64,000 nucleotides of DNA. It comes from Oscillospiraceae bacterium (GTDB lineage: Bacteria; Bacillota; Clostridia; Oscillospirales; Oscillospiraceae). Location: assembly GCA_017538965.1 (NCBI GenBank), contig JAFYHU010000037.1, forward strand, positions 1 through 64,000. The letters run 5' to 3'. This document shows, piece after piece, positions 1 to 9,063 of this stretch (positions are counted from its first letter, which is position 1; the number at the start of each line of letters is the position of its first letter). Position numbers and translations under genes: made by a program. Under the pieces are notes generated by a model. The model did no database searches. It had not been told where the DNA came from and saw nothing but the letters and a program-made list of their open reading frames with translations.

Positions 1-888
1 ACGGAAGCCGTTCCGCTCAAGCAGGGCCGCGGTCGAAAGCACGCTCTTCCGGGAAAAACAGATCAGCGCGTCGTCCGGACGCAGATCCTGATAGCCGCGG
101 CAAATGCCGCCGTAGCGCAGCGGTGCCAGCCGTTCATGCCTTACCACGCTGTAGCGGTCCGAAAACTGCCGGACCAGGCTTTCGATATAGTGCAGCGCTT
201 CCGGTGCCATGCAGATATGCACCACCTCGGCGTCCACCAGGCAGATGGCCTTCAGCCAGGAAGCGCCGCGCCCCGGGTCGGCGATCAGCTGCGCCTCGTC
301 AATCACCGCGGTTTTAAAGCGGCGGCGGGTATCGCAGAGCTCAATTGTTGAAGAGACAATCTGCGCATTTTCGACGGGAATGGACTCTTCCCCCGTCAGC
401 ATGCTGCAGGGGATGCCGGCGGCATTGATTTTATCGAACATCTCCAGCGCCAGAAGACGAAGCGGCCCCAGATAGGTTCCCGGCGTATTGGCCTTCAGAT
501 CCTCAATGGCATCATAGGTCTTTCCGCTGTTGGTCGGACCCACATGCAGGACAAAGCTCCGCTTGAGCTGTTTGCCGCGTTCGATCACCGAATCCGGCGA
601 GTATTCCCGGAAAATCTCGCGAATCTCCGCGATTTTCCGCTCTTCCTCGCGGCTGCGCCGAAGCTCTTCCGCAAGCTTCACCAGTTCCGGGTCGGACAGC
701 GTTTTCCGTACCTGTTCTTCCGGCCAGACCGAAATCCTCCACCAGGCGCCGCCCTTTGTCCGAACCGTTCTCAGCTGCGGTTTCGGAAAATATCGGCGGA
801 TCTGGTTTTTGGTCAGGCCGTACTGCCGGATGATCTGTTTCTCATCCAGCAGTTTTTCTTTTGTTTTGTTGTTTCTGTTTTTGCTCAT
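1..888 (-). CDS. SUV3-like ATP-dependent RNA helicase, N-terminal part (runs off window)
   Basis: This is the first 296 codons of a gene that continues past base 1. Residues 1-110 are a charged helical region. Residues 117-124 (GPTNSGKT) are a Walker A motif in the form typical of SUV3 helicases, followed by YLGPLRLLALE (about 139-149), LTGEE (about 164-168) and a DEAQ box at about 197-200. This order is known from the mitochondrial SUV3 RNA helicase family and its bacterial relatives. An RNA unwinding role is inferred from the family. The ATG at 888 is preceded by GAGG. No partner nuclease is visible because the gene is cut by the window edge. Confidence 0.8.
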   Translation of the reverse strand, partial: MSKNRNNKTKEKLLDEKQIIRQYGLTKNQIRRYFPKPQLRTVRTKGGAWWRISVWPEEQVRKTLSDPELVKLAEELRRSREEERKIAEIREIFREYSPDSVIERGKQLKRSFVLHVGPTNSGKTYDAIEDLKANTPGTYLGPLRLLALEMFDKINAAGIPCSMLTGEESIPVENAQIVSSTIELCDTRRRFKTAVIDEAQLIADPGRGASWLKAICLVDAEVVHICMAPEALHYIESLVRQFSDRYSVVRHERLAPLRYGGICRGYQDLRPDDALICFSRKSVLSTAALLERNGFR

Positions 889-1070
889 TCTGCCTCGAAG
901 ATAATTCTGTCGGGGAGCGCTCTTCCCTCCGGAGAGAGGCGGGAGAAGGAGTGCTCGCAGATGACAATTGCCAATAACTAAAGCGCGGCGCAGGGGTTTG
1001 GAGCGAGGGATCAGCTTCCCTGCCGTGCAATTGCAGGAAGCTGAATTCGGGCGAAACCGCTGCGGCGGGT

Positions 1071-1165
1071 ACACCTCATCCGTCTTTGCCCTCGCGTGAG
1101 ATCGGGCAAATCCACCTTCCCCATGAGGGGAAGGGCGCCTGCTGGCGCGGGATTGCTCCCACTCG
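1071..1165. repeat. Repeat family B copy 1
   Basis: A mosaic repeat inserted inside the first family A unit. It reads ACACCTCATCCG, then the self-complementary CCTTCCCCATGAGGGGAAGG, then GGCGCCTGCTGGCGCGGGATTG. Longer relatives occur at 9771, 10252, 41602, 52051 and 54329. Confidence 0.6.
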
Positions 1166-1586
1166 GCTTTTCCCGTTTCGCGGCCAGGGAAGCAACTGCC
1201 CCTGTTGAATCGGCTGCTGCCGCGAATGGACTATGGGTATGAAATTCTGCAACTACGCTGAAGGTATCTGCCAGCTTAAAGACACTACCACCATAAAACG
1301 CGGCGGGGAAAGGTTTGTGCGAGGGACCAGGTTATCTTCCGCGTAATTGCAGAAAGCTGAAGTCGGGCGCTTGCAGATGCGAGGAATACAGAGCGGGGAT
1401 TGCTCCAAATCAGCTTGGACCATTTCGCGGCCAGGGAAGCAACTGCCCCTGTCGAATCGGCTGCTGCCGCGAATGGATAGAATAGAAAGCTTTATCTCTC
1501 TATAGAACGCGGCGGGGAAAGGTAAGAGCGAGGGGAAAGGTACGTTTCCGCGTAATTGCAGAATGCTGAAGTCGGGCGCTTGTAGA

Positions 1587-1627
1587 CGCGAGGATTGCGG
1601 AGCGATCTGGGGATCGCTCCCTACGGC
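1587..1627. repeat. Repeat family B core hairpin, copy 2
   Basis: GGAGCGATC and GATCGCTCC flank a short loop to give a 9-bp stem, followed by CTACGG. This core recurs at most family B copies in the window. It lies just beyond the stop codon of the nucleotidase gene, so it could act as a transcript 3' end, but it has no T-run. Confidence 0.6.
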
Positions 1628-1648
1628 TGCTCCCACTCAACTTTACCG

Positions 1649-3343
1649 TCAGGGAGCTTTTTCTACGATGACGATTCTGCCTTGGCCGGTGAGGTCGACA
1701 TAGTCGCCGCCGACTTCGCCGCCGAGGGTCTGGGTGATGTAGTCGATCAGCACCTGGTTGTCCAGCTTCACGCGGTTCAGAAGCAGTTTGGCATCGTCAA
1801 AGGCCGTATAGCCGTCTCCGTGTCCCAGGAGCATATATTCGTGTCCCGCCACCGTGTAGGTCTTCTCCGGATCCAGCGGCTCGCCGCCGACCATGACGTT
1901 CTTCACGCGGCGCTCACCTGAGAAGCCCGTGCACCAGCCGTTTTCGTCCTGCTCGCATCCGTTTTCGATGTAGCTGTGCACCTCATAGGTCAGACCGGAA
2001 GTCTGCGGGAAGGCGCCGTTCTCATCCGGGACGGAGCGGCAGCCCCATTCCAGCGCATCCAGAATCGCCCGGCCCGTCATGCTGACCATGCAGATCATGT
2101 TGCCGTAGGGGTGAACCTTCAGGATGTCGCCGTAAGTGATGTCGCCCTTTTCAATGCTGGCGCGGACGCCGCCGCCGTTGACAAAGGCAATCTGCGCGCC
2201 GGTCTCGTTCCGGTAGGCATCGGCGACCAGGTCGCCGAGATTGGTCTCGGCCCGACGGACCATGCGGATCGGGTTGCCGGATCCATCCACCGCCGTCGGA
2301 TCGTTGATGGTCAGCAGCACCGAGGTCTTTGCCACCACCTTGTCGGTCAGGACTTTGAGCGCGCCCAGGGCCGTCTGAACCTTGCCGGAGATCTCGTTGT
2401 CAATTCCCAGCAGCTCCGGCGCCGGATCGTTGTTCGGCCAGCTCCAGATCTTGGTCTCCTGAACGCCGTCGGAACTGATCCGGCTGCAGCCGATGCAATT
2501 GAGCTTGTAGCCGACGGCGGAGCGGGGAACGTCCTTGCCGTCCCTGTCTTTCATGACGATCTGCTCGGTATCGTGGCTGTGTCCGTCCAGGAAAATGTCG
2601 ATGCCACTGGTGTTGGCGATGATATCCGCATAGGTCCAGGGATGGCAGTCCTCATCCAGGCCCATGTGTCCCAGAACATAGACATAATCCGCCCCTTCCG
2701 CCCGGGCGTCGTCCACAGCCTTCTGCACCGCCGTATAGACGCCTTCGCCGGTCTTGTCCTGCAGGAAGCCGTAAACATAATTGCCGGCGTCATCCTGGAA
2801 ATAGGCCGGGGTGGATGTGGTAAGAGTCTCCGGAGTCGTCACGCCGACAAAGGCAATCTTCATCCCGCAGACCTCTTTGATGACATACGGCTCGAAAATC
2901 AGCTCGCCCTCTTTGTTGAAGTTGCAGCTGATATACGGGAAGTCCGCCTTCTTCGTCAGAGCCAGGAACTGGTCCATCCCATAGTCAAAATCGTGGTTGC
3001 CGGGAATGGCCACGTCGTACTTCATGTCGTTCATCAGGTCGATGATGGCTTCGCCCTTCGTCAGGGTCCCGATCGGCTCGCCCTGAACAGCATCGCCGTC
3101 GTCGACCAGAAGCGTGGTATAGCCCTGGTCTTCCAGAATCTGCCGGATCTGCGCAACGCCGGCGAGACCGAAATGCTGGTCGATGCCGCAGTGGATATCA
3201 CTGGTGTACAGGATGATGACTTCGCCGTTTTTCTCCGCCGGCGCATCCTGCGCGAAAGCCTGCCCGCCCAGGGGCAGCAGCAGCGCCAGAACCAGCACCG
3301 TCATCATCAGCGTTTTCATTCTTCTGATCGTGTTCTTCTTCAT
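1649..3343 (-). CDS. Secreted 5'-nucleotidase / 2',3'-cyclic phosphodiesterase (UshA family)
   Basis: A 564-residue protein with an N-terminal signal peptide (about 1-31, ending AFAQD). The metallophosphatase domain shows D49-x-H51, the GDAVQG loop near 83-88, NHDFDYG at 116-122 and GHSH near 250. A 5'-nucleotidase C-terminal domain follows, with NGGGVRASI and a final GGDY segment. The family hydrolyses nucleoside monophosphates or cyclic nucleotides outside the membrane to salvage phosphate and nucleosides. The ATG at 3343 is chosen because AGGGGAGG sits 5 nt upstream; an adjacent ATG at 3346 is too close. It is divergent from lysA and no partner gene is adjacent. Confidence 0.9.
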   Translation of the reverse strand: MKKNTIRRMKTLMMTVLVLALLLPLGGQAFAQDAPAEKNGEVIILYTSDIHCGIDQHFGLAGVAQIRQILEDQGYTTLLVDDGDAVQGEPIGTLTKGEAIIDLMNDMKYDVAIPGNHDFDYGMDQFLALTKKADFPYISCNFNKEGELIFEPYVIKEVCGMKIAFVGVTTPETLTTSTPAYFQDDAGNYVYGFLQDKTGEGVYTAVQKAVDDARAEGADYVYVLGHMGLDEDCHPWTYADIIANTSGIDIFLDGHSHDTEQIVMKDRDGKDVPRSAVGYKLNCIGCSRISSDGVQETKIWSWPNNDPAPELLGIDNEISGKVQTALGALKVLTDKVVAKTSVLLTINDPTAVDGSGNPIRMVRRAETNLGDLVADAYRNETGAQIAFVNGGGVRASIEKGDITYGDILKVHPYGNMICMVSMTGRAILDALEWGCRSVPDENGAFPQTSGLTYEVHSYIENGCEQDENGWCTGFSGERRVKNVMVGGEPLDPEKTYTVAGHEYMLLGHGDGYTAFDDAKLLLNRVKLDNQVLIDYITQTLGGEVGGDYVDLTGQGRIVIVEKAP

Positions 3344-3443
3344 CATACCCTCCCCTAATGCCGGCATGTCCGGCCGGCCGGTTTTTTGTGTTTTTCAGTA
3401 TAGCACAGGCCCTTTTAAAATGCGAGTCCCGGAGACGTTTTTC

Positions 3444-3472
3444 TTGCATTGTTCCGCGTTCTCTGGTAAGAT
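3444..3472 (+). promoter_or_regulatory. Promoter for lysA
   Basis: TTGCAT at 3444-3449, a 17-bp spacer and TAAGAT at 3467-3472, about 30 bp ahead of the lysA start. I see no room for, and no sign of, a lysine riboswitch in this short leader. Confidence 0.75.
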
Positions 3473-3503
3473 GAATGCCATCCGCAACACAGGAGGTTTT
3501 CTA

Positions 3504-4799
3504 ATGATTTCCGACAACATCCGGCGCGAAGCGGACGGCACGCTTACATTTGCCGGCCACAGCGTCCCCGTGCTTGCCGAACAGTACGGCACGCCGCTCT
3601 ACCTGATGGACGAAGAACGGATCCGGCGCAACTGCCGCCTCTATCTGGACACGTTCCGCGAATGCTTCGGTTCGGAGGCTCTGCCCCTGTATGCCGGCAA
3701 AGCCGCCTCCTTCAAGCAGATCTACCGCATCATGAAAGAGGAAGGTATGGGGATCGACGCCGTCTCCGCCGGAGAAATCCACACCGCGCTGGAGGCCGGC
3801 TTCCCCCCGGAGAAGATCTTCTTCCACGGGGACGGAAAGACCGATGAGGATATCCGCTGCGGCGTCAAGCACCGGATCGGCTATTTCATCGTGGACAATC
3901 CGGAAGAGCTCGAACAGCTTGCCGCCGAGGCGGCTGAGCAGGGCATCGTTCAGAAGGTGCTTCTGCGCATTACGCCGGGCATTGATCCCCACACCTACAA
4001 AGCGCTGACCACCGGCATCGTCGACGTCAAGTTCGGCGTCCCGCTCGAGACCGGCCAGGCCCTCGCCTTTGTCCACCGTGCGCTTTCCCTTCCCTCTCTC
4101 TCGATCTGCGGACTGCACTGCCACATCGGCTCGCAGGTCTTTGATGAGAGCGTGTTCGAAGACTCCATCGATGTCATGACCGAATTCATGGCCAAGCTCA
4201 GGGAGGAATTCGGTTATGAGGTGAAGATGCTGAACGTCGGCGGCGGTTACGGCGTGCGCTATGTCGACAGCGACAAGCTTATCGACATCCCCGCCCGCAT
4301 CCGCCGGGTCGCCGGGCATCTGAAGGAGCGCGTGCAGGAGCTCGGTCTGAAGCTGCCCTTCTTCCTGATGGAGCCGGGCCGCAGCATTGTCGCGGACGCT
4401 GGCATGACGGTCTATACCGTCAGCAGCGTCAAGCGCATCCCGGGATATAAATACTATGTCGTTACGGACGGCGGCATGACCGACAATCCGCGCTACTGCC
4501 TCTACGGGGCGCATTACACGGTTCTGCATGCCGACCGCGAAACCGAGCTCTACGCCGTCTATGATCTGGCCGGCCGCTGCTGCGAGAGCGGGGATATCAT
4601 CCAGCCGACCGTGAAGCTGCCCGAAGACACCCGGCGCGGCGACCACATCGCCGTCTGCACGACCGGCGCCTATAACTTCTCCATGTCCTCCAACTACAAC
4701 CGGATCGGCCGGCCGCCCGTGGTCATGCTGACCCCGGATGGCAGCTATCTTGCCGTCCGCCGCGAGACGTCGGAGGATCTCTGCGCGCGAGACCTTTAA
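3504..4799 (+). CDS. lysA: Diaminopimelate decarboxylase
   Basis: A 431-residue PLP-dependent fold-type III enzyme that converts meso-diaminopimelate to L-lysine in the cytoplasm. The PLP lysine is expected in YAGKA (Lys66). HGDGKTDEDI, the CHIGSQ loop, GGGYG (phosphate binding), EPGRS, the dimer-partner CESGD and the C-terminal GAYNFSMSSNYN motif are all in family order. The ATG at 3504 follows AGGAGG with good spacing; an upstream in-frame extension (from 3183) overlaps the divergent nucleotidase promoter region and is not used. It appears monocistronic, with its own promoter and a terminator at 4852. Confidence 0.95.
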   Translation: MISDNIRREADGTLTFAGHSVPVLAEQYGTPLYLMDEERIRRNCRLYLDTFRECFGSEALPLYAGKAASFKQIYRIMKEEGMGIDAVSAGEIHTALEAGFPPEKIFFHGDGKTDEDIRCGVKHRIGYFIVDNPEELEQLAAEAAEQGIVQKVLLRITPGIDPHTYKALTTGIVDVKFGVPLETGQALAFVHRALSLPSLSICGLHCHIGSQVFDESVFEDSIDVMTEFMAKLREEFGYEVKMLNVGGGYGVRYVDSDKLIDIPARIRRVAGHLKERVQELGLKLPFFLMEPGRSIVADAGMTVYTVSSVKRIPGYKYYVVTDGGMTDNPRYCLYGAHYTVLHADRETELYAVYDLAGRCCESGDIIQPTVKLPEDTRRGDHIAVCTTGAYNFSMSSNYNRIGRPPVVMLTPDGSYLAVRRETSEDLCARDL

Positions 4800-4801
4800 G
4801 A

Positions 4802-4832
4802 GAGAGTGGAGAGTTGAGAGACGGGGGAGCCC
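4802..4832. repeat. Repeat family D (purine-rich GAGAGTGGAGAGTTGAGAG), copy 1
   Basis: A purine-rich direct repeat directly after the lysA stop. Longer arrays of the same words occur at 47251 and 51962. Confidence 0.6.
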
Positions 4833-4851
4833 GTTTCGAAACTTTGTGATT

Positions 4852-4910
4852 ACGCGGGAGAGAAAGCCGGGCACTCGCACCGGCGGTTTCCCCTCCCGCG
4901 TTTTATTATT
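4852..4910 (+). terminator. Intrinsic terminator after lysA
   Basis: ACGCGGGAG at 4852-4860 pairs with CTCCCGCGT at 4893-4901. An inner stem GCCGG/CCGGC lies inside it and TTTTATTATT follows. Confidence 0.7.
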
Positions 4911-4985
4911 GAGAATACCAGGGCGAAACTTGTCGGGACTGCGGCTGCAACCACGTGGGAAATCAATGAGTAATATCCATATCCC

Positions 4986-5010
4986 AAAAAAGCGCGGCGC
5001 AGTTGAGAGT
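4986..5010. repeat. Truncated family A unit at a junction with AT-rich DNA
   Basis: AAAAAAGCGCGGCGCAG begins like a family A unit but stops after about 25 bp. It is followed by roughly 75 bp of AT-rich sequence unlike the flanks and then by the 5'-truncated ATPase gene. Apart from this and the terminator I see nothing coding in 4800-5089. Confidence 0.45.
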
Positions 5011-5089
5011 TTTATTTGTCAATTTTATAAATCTATTTGCCTCAAAAACATAAAACAAAATCAATCAAAAATACAAATCGTTAGATATT

Positions 5090-5914
5090 GATGGGGTCAC
5101 ATCGGAGCTGTCGATTGAAAAGCTGATCTTTGCTGCCTGCCGCGGCGGCTGGCCCGGCGCGCTGCGAAGAAAGAGCGACGCGGCCAAGCTGCTGATCGCC
5201 CGCGATTATATCAACAACATCTGCGAGACGGATATTTCCACCGTGGACGGTGTGCAGCGGAATCCCGTATGGACGAACATGATCCTGCGCTCGTATGCGC
5301 GGAATATTTCGACGCTTGCCAAAAAGACGAACATTTATAAGGATGTTTCCGCCAATGCGGACAGCATGACCTCGGTCACGATGGACAGTTATCTCAACGC
5401 TTTGGAGAAGCTCTTCGTGATTGAAGATGTCGAGGCCTGGTGCCCGGCGATCCGCTCCGCGACGACGATACGCTCCGGTAAGAAGCGCGAGTTTACCGAC
5501 CCGTCCATTGCTGTGACGGCCATGGGTCTGACGCCCGAAACCCTGCAGACAGATCTCAAGACTTTCGGCTTCATCTTCGAATGCCTCTGCATCCGCGATC
5601 TGAAGATCTATTCACAGACGCTCGGGGGGAAACTGTCCTATTATCATGATCGCTATGATCTGGAGGCCGATGCAGTCCTTCATTTGGACGACGGGCGCTT
5701 TGCGCTGATCGAATTCAAGCTCGGCAGCACGGAAATCGAAGAGGGCGCCGCACACCTTTTGAAGATCACGCGCCTGATTCGAAAGTATAACGAGAAGGAG
5801 ACCCAAGTGCCCCTCCGCGAGCCTGATCTTCTCATGGTTATCACCGGAGGCGAAATGGCATATACGCGAGAGGATGGAGTAAAGATCATCCCAATTGGGA
5901 CACTGAGAGATTAA
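5090..5914 (+). pseudogene. DUF4143-type AAA ATPase, N-terminus missing
   Basis: The reading frame is open from about 5090 to the stop at 5914. It matches the C-terminal half of the widespread DUF4143 ATPases: a CRGGWPGAL segment, then a helical block, then a nuclease-like end with EADAVLHLDD and ALIEFKLG. The AAA domain with Walker A and B is absent, and the upstream DNA is AT-rich and unrelated. A GTG at 5243 could still start a 223-residue product, but it would lack the ATPase core, so I call it a remnant. No function can be assigned. Confidence 0.65.
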
Positions 5915-5937
5915 AGAAAAAGAGATAGCGATATGAT

Positions 5938-6030
5938 GTGATCAATATTGCTGCAGTAATTGTTGCACCGATCGTCGCTGTATGGATCGGGCAAATACTT
6001 CAGGATCGCGCAGACAAGCGTGGGGAATAA
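5938..6030 (+). pseudogene. N-terminal fragment of a small membrane-anchored protein
   Basis: A GTG opens a 30-residue frame with one hydrophobic helix (AAVIVAPIVAVWIG) followed by QILQDRADKRGE and a stop. This pattern resembles the beginning of larger proteins with an N-terminal anchor and a QxxxxRA-K motif (compare DUF6680-type proteins, from memory). The expected remainder is missing, and repeat family C starts a few bases later. Probably a truncated remnant. Confidence 0.4.
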
Positions 6031-6033
6031 TAA

Positions 6034-6122
6034 AACCTCATGGCGTAAGCCGGGGTTCGGGATCCGTGATCAGGTTTCGAAATCAAAACGGCTGCTTTCA
6101 ATCAGCAGAAAGCCGATTTCAT
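6034..6122. repeat. Repeat family C copy 1
   Basis: CATGGCGTAAGCCGGGG...TTCGGGATC...GGTTTCGAAATCAAAAC...AGCAGAAAGCCG. Same order of words as the copies at 10044, 10148, 10323 and 41499. Confidence 0.6.
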
Positions 6123-6123
6123 C

Positions 6124-6168
6124 GAAAAAAGGGATGCTGCACAACCGCAGCATCCCGATTATTTTTAT
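6124..6168 (-). terminator. Bidirectional terminator after the symporter gene
   Basis: GGGATGCTGC at 6131-6140 pairs perfectly with GCAGCATCCC at 6147-6156. On the minus strand it is followed by TTTTTT, 25 bp beyond the symporter stop; on the plus strand it is followed by ATTATTTTTAT. Confidence 0.85.
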
Positions 6169-6180
6169 GCAGAGATCGGA

Positions 6181-7431
6181 TCAGGCTTTCTTGGCAGCAG
6201 CCTTGGCGTCGATCTGCTTCTCCCAGGTGTTGACGCAGACGGCGCAGGAAGCGTCGCCGACAACGTTCAGCGCGGTACGACCCATGTCGAACAGACGGTC
6301 GATACCGTAGATGATGCCGATGTAGGTTGTCGGAACACCGACGGCATCCAGCACCATGGCCAGCATGATCATGCCGGCGCCGGAGGTGCCGGCCGTGCCG
6401 ATCGAGGCCAGAGTCGCGGTCACGACGATCGTGATCATCTGAACCAGGGTCAGATCGATGCCGACACACTTGGCCAGGAAGATCGCCGCCACGCACTGAT
6501 AGATCGCGGTTCCGTCCATGTTGATCGTGGCGCCCAGCGGCAGCACGAAGGACGAGATTTCGGAGTGAACACCCATGTCATCGCAGCACTCCTTGGTGAC
6601 CGGCAGGGAGGCCACGGAGGAGGTGGAGGTAAAAGCAAAGGCCGCAGCCGGGAAAATCTTCTTGAAGAAGGTCCCCGGGGACATCTGGGCAAAGATCTTG
6701 ACCGACATGCTGTATACCAGCACCACATGGATGGCATAGCCGATGTAGGCGGCCAGCAGAACCAGACCCAGAGAGCCGAGGATTTTCGGACCCTGTGCCG
6801 CAACGACCCAGACCATCAGGGCAAACACGCCGTAAGGAGCCACGGAGAGGATGAAGGCCATCACTTTCTGGGTAACTTCATTGAAGGAGCTCACCAGATC
6901 GCCGAGGGCCTTGCCCTTCTCACCGGCAACCAGAATGCCGCAGCCGAAGAACAGCGCAATGACGATGATCTGCAGCATCGACGAATTCGCCATCGGGGCA
7001 ATGGCATTGTTCGGGAAGATGTTCACGATGGTGTCCATCAGATTCGAGCTCTTCGCCTCATAGGCCGCATCCTCGGCCAGCTGCAGCAGCGGGAACGAGC
7101 CCTTGAACAGGCTGGCAACAATCAGGCCGATCACGCAGGCGATGGCCGTGGTCACCAGGAAGTACGCCACCGTCTTCCAGCCGATTTTCCCGACCTTGCC
7201 GATATCGCCCATCGAAATCACGCCGTCCATGATGCTCAGCAGCACCAACGGGACAACGATGAACTTCAGCAGGTTGACAAAGATGTCACCGAACGGCTTG
7301 ATGTACTTCCCGGTAAAGGCACCGGCGGCTTCTGCACCCATGGCGATCCAGAAAATCGCGCCGACGACGATACCGAGCACCAGGCCGAGCAGAATCTGAC
7401 CGCCGAGACCCAGTTTTTTCTTCTCTTTCAT
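6181..7431 (-). CDS. Dicarboxylate/amino acid:cation symporter (DAACS, GltP/DctA family)
   Basis: A 416-residue polytopic membrane protein that imports dicarboxylates such as glutamate, aspartate or C4-dicarboxylates with protons or sodium. Visible family motifs are the serine-rich hairpin FTSTSSVASLPVT, the unwound helix motif NMDGTA, and the last substrate-binding helix DRLFDMGRTALNVVGD. Eight or more hydrophobic segments are spread across the protein, as expected. The start is preceded by GGGAGA. It is flanked by its own terminator and by a divergent phosphatase. The exact substrate cannot be read from the sequence. Confidence 0.92.
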   Translation of the reverse strand: MKEKKKLGLGGQILLGLVLGIVVGAIFWIAMGAEAAGAFTGKYIKPFGDIFVNLLKFIVVPLVLLSIMDGVISMGDIGKVGKIGWKTVAYFLVTTAIACVIGLIVASLFKGSFPLLQLAEDAAYEAKSSNLMDTIVNIFPNNAIAPMANSSMLQIIVIALFFGCGILVAGEKGKALGDLVSSFNEVTQKVMAFILSVAPYGVFALMVWVVAAQGPKILGSLGLVLLAAYIGYAIHVVLVYSMSVKIFAQMSPGTFFKKIFPAAAFAFTSTSSVASLPVTKECCDDMGVHSEISSFVLPLGATINMDGTAIYQCVAAIFLAKCVGIDLTLVQMITIVVTATLASIGTAGTSGAGMIMLAMVLDAVGVPTTYIGIIYGIDRLFDMGRTALNVVGDASCAVCVNTWEKQIDAKAAAKKA

Positions 7432-7644
7432 ACACTTTCTCCCTTCATTTTGACTTTTGTTCCCGGTCTATTCCGGAACTTACCTATTATTATATACCAT
7501 TTTCTTCATAGCTGTTATTCTTTTTTCTCATAGTATAGTCGGATTTTTTAATGGATAGGCCGTGTTTCCGGCGTGTTTCCCGGACGCCGGATCCGGACGG
7601 GGAATCCGGAAGGATCCCGAACGGTTTCTCGCCGTACTTTCCGC

Positions 7645-7673
7645 TTGTCACAGGCGGCATTTGCTGATACTAT
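7645..7673 (+). promoter_or_regulatory. Promoter for the histidine acid phosphatase
   Basis: TTGTCA at 7645-7650, 17-bp spacer, TACTAT at 7668-7673, 27 bp before the start codon. Confidence 0.7.
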
Positions 7674-7699
7674 GGTGAAAAACCACGAAGGAGCACGCC

Positions 7700-8971
7700 A
7701 TGAAAAGAATCCTGATTTTCCTGCTGGCATTTCTGATGCTGGTGCCGGCCGCATTCCCTCTGCAGGCCGCCGCGGAGGATTCCACCTATACGCTGGACAA
7801 GGTCGTGGTTCTCAGCCGGCACGGCATCCGATCCCCGACCGCCACGGATTCGATGCTGGAGGAGATCACGCCGCACAGCTGGTTTGAATGGACGTCCGGT
7901 CCCGGAGAACTGTCGCTTCGCGGCGCCAGGCTGGAAACCTTCATGGGCCAGTACTTCCGGCTGTGGCTGGAAGACGAAGGCCTGATTCCGCATAACTGGC
8001 AGCCGGAGGAGAACGCCGTGCGTTTCTATGCCAACGCCAAGCAGCGCACGCTGGCGACAACCCGGTATTTCTCGGCCGGCCTGCTGCCGGTCAGCGTGGT
8101 TCCCATCGAAACCCACGCCGCCTACGACACCATGGACGACACCTTCAATTACGCGCTGCGCTATGTCTCCGACGCCTATGCGGATGCCGTCACGGCAGAA
8201 ATCGATATGAAGGCCTGGGATGAGCGCCTGAAGGACGGGATTGCCCTGGTGGCGGAGGTCGCGGACGTGGAGCAGAGCGAAGCCTATCAGTCCGGCAAAT
8301 ACGGCGATCTTCTGCATGACGAGAGCAGCGTGACGGTGGCGCAGTACTGCGACATATCCGGCCCGATCGGAACCGCTTCCGCCGTGGCCGATGCGCTTGT
8401 CATGCAGTACTATGAGGAGCCGGACGCGATGAAGGCCGCTTTCGGCCATGAGCTGACGGAGGAAGACTGGGTCTCCATTGCGGAGGTCGACGACGCCTTT
8501 CTGTCAATCTTCGAAGGCGTCCCGCTGATTTCCATCAATCTGGCGTATCCGCTTCTGCAGGAGCTGGAAAACGAGATGGAAGAAGAGGGGCGGGTATTCA
8601 GCTTTCTCTGCGGACATGACAGCAACATCGCAAGCGTCCTGGTGGCGCTCGGCTCAGAAGAATATGAACTGCCCGGGAGCATCAGTTCTGTCGCGCCCAT
8701 CGGCGTGAAGCTGTGCTTTGAACGCTATCTTGACGACGACGGCGAGGCCTGGTACGCTGTAAACCTCGTATATCAGAGCACGGAACAGCTGCGGGGGGAT
8801 ATTCCTCTGTCTCTGGATAATCCGCCCATGAAGGCGGCAATTCGGTTCCTGGGGATAGAAACCAACGCCGACGGACTGATCGCCGAGAAGGATCTGCTGA
8901 ACCGGTTCCGGGAAGCGATCGACGCCTTCGAAATGCTGCCGGAAGAGTTCGATATGGAAAAAGCCGCATAA
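7700..8971 (+). CDS. Secreted histidine acid phosphatase (phytase/AppA-like)
   Basis: A 423-residue protein with a signal peptide (about 1-25, ending QAAAE). The catalytic RHGIRSP motif is at 40-46 and supplies the phosphorylated histidine. The second signature, GHDSN near residue 308, corresponds to the HD pair of this family (HDTN in AppA). The segment VRFYANAKQRTLATTRYFSAG matches the conserved helix of glucose-1-phosphatase/phytase members. It probably releases phosphate from inositol phosphates or sugar phosphates outside the cell. The ATG follows AAGGAG. No terminator is seen; repeats start 90 bp downstream. Confidence 0.85.
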   Translation: MKRILIFLLAFLMLVPAAFPLQAAAEDSTYTLDKVVVLSRHGIRSPTATDSMLEEITPHSWFEWTSGPGELSLRGARLETFMGQYFRLWLEDEGLIPHNWQPEENAVRFYANAKQRTLATTRYFSAGLLPVSVVPIETHAAYDTMDDTFNYALRYVSDAYADAVTAEIDMKAWDERLKDGIALVAEVADVEQSEAYQSGKYGDLLHDESSVTVAQYCDISGPIGTASAVADALVMQYYEEPDAMKAAFGHELTEEDWVSIAEVDDAFLSIFEGVPLISINLAYPLLQELENEMEEEGRVFSFLCGHDSNIASVLVALGSEEYELPGSISSVAPIGVKLCFERYLDDDGEAWYAVNLVYQSTEQLRGDIPLSLDNPPMKAAIRFLGIETNADGLIAEKDLLNRFREAIDAFEMLPEEFDMEKAA

Positions 8972-9063
8972 CACACAGAAAAACATCCGGTTTGCGGCGT
9001 GAATGGATTATGGAGGTGGAACATTGCAGCTGTGCCAGAGGTACCATTTGGTCCCGCACCCAT

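Larger units (their letters stand above)
980..1628. repeat. Repeat family A array 1 (three units, with family B inserts)
   Basis: No gene is visible between 889 and 1648. Three units start near 980, 1299 and 1507. Each opens with GCGCGGC or ACGCGGC, has a matching GCCGYGC or CCGCGT 40-50 bp later, then GCAGAAAGCTGAAGTCGGGC or similar, and ends TTTCGCGGCCAGGGAAGC...GCTGCCGCGAATG. The short arms form a hairpin in each unit and differ between units by paired changes. Related units lie at 9064-9663. Function is unknown. Confidence 0.7.

Noticed and set aside
1976..3358. Long plus-strand frame (460 codons) opposite the nucleotidase
   Set aside because: It is the antisense of a gene with clear motifs and a signal peptide. 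GC-rich third positions keep the opposite frame open. Its composition (Val/His/Asp/Ile-rich) is typical of shadow frames.
3380..3503. Lysine riboswitch upstream of lysA
   Set aside because: The promoter leaves a leader of only about 25 nt, far too short for the L-box.
5243..5914. Intact 223-residue protein starting at the GTG
   Set aside because: The frame and the DUF4143 similarity extend upstream of the GTG, and the ATPase core is missing, so a truncated gene is the better reading.
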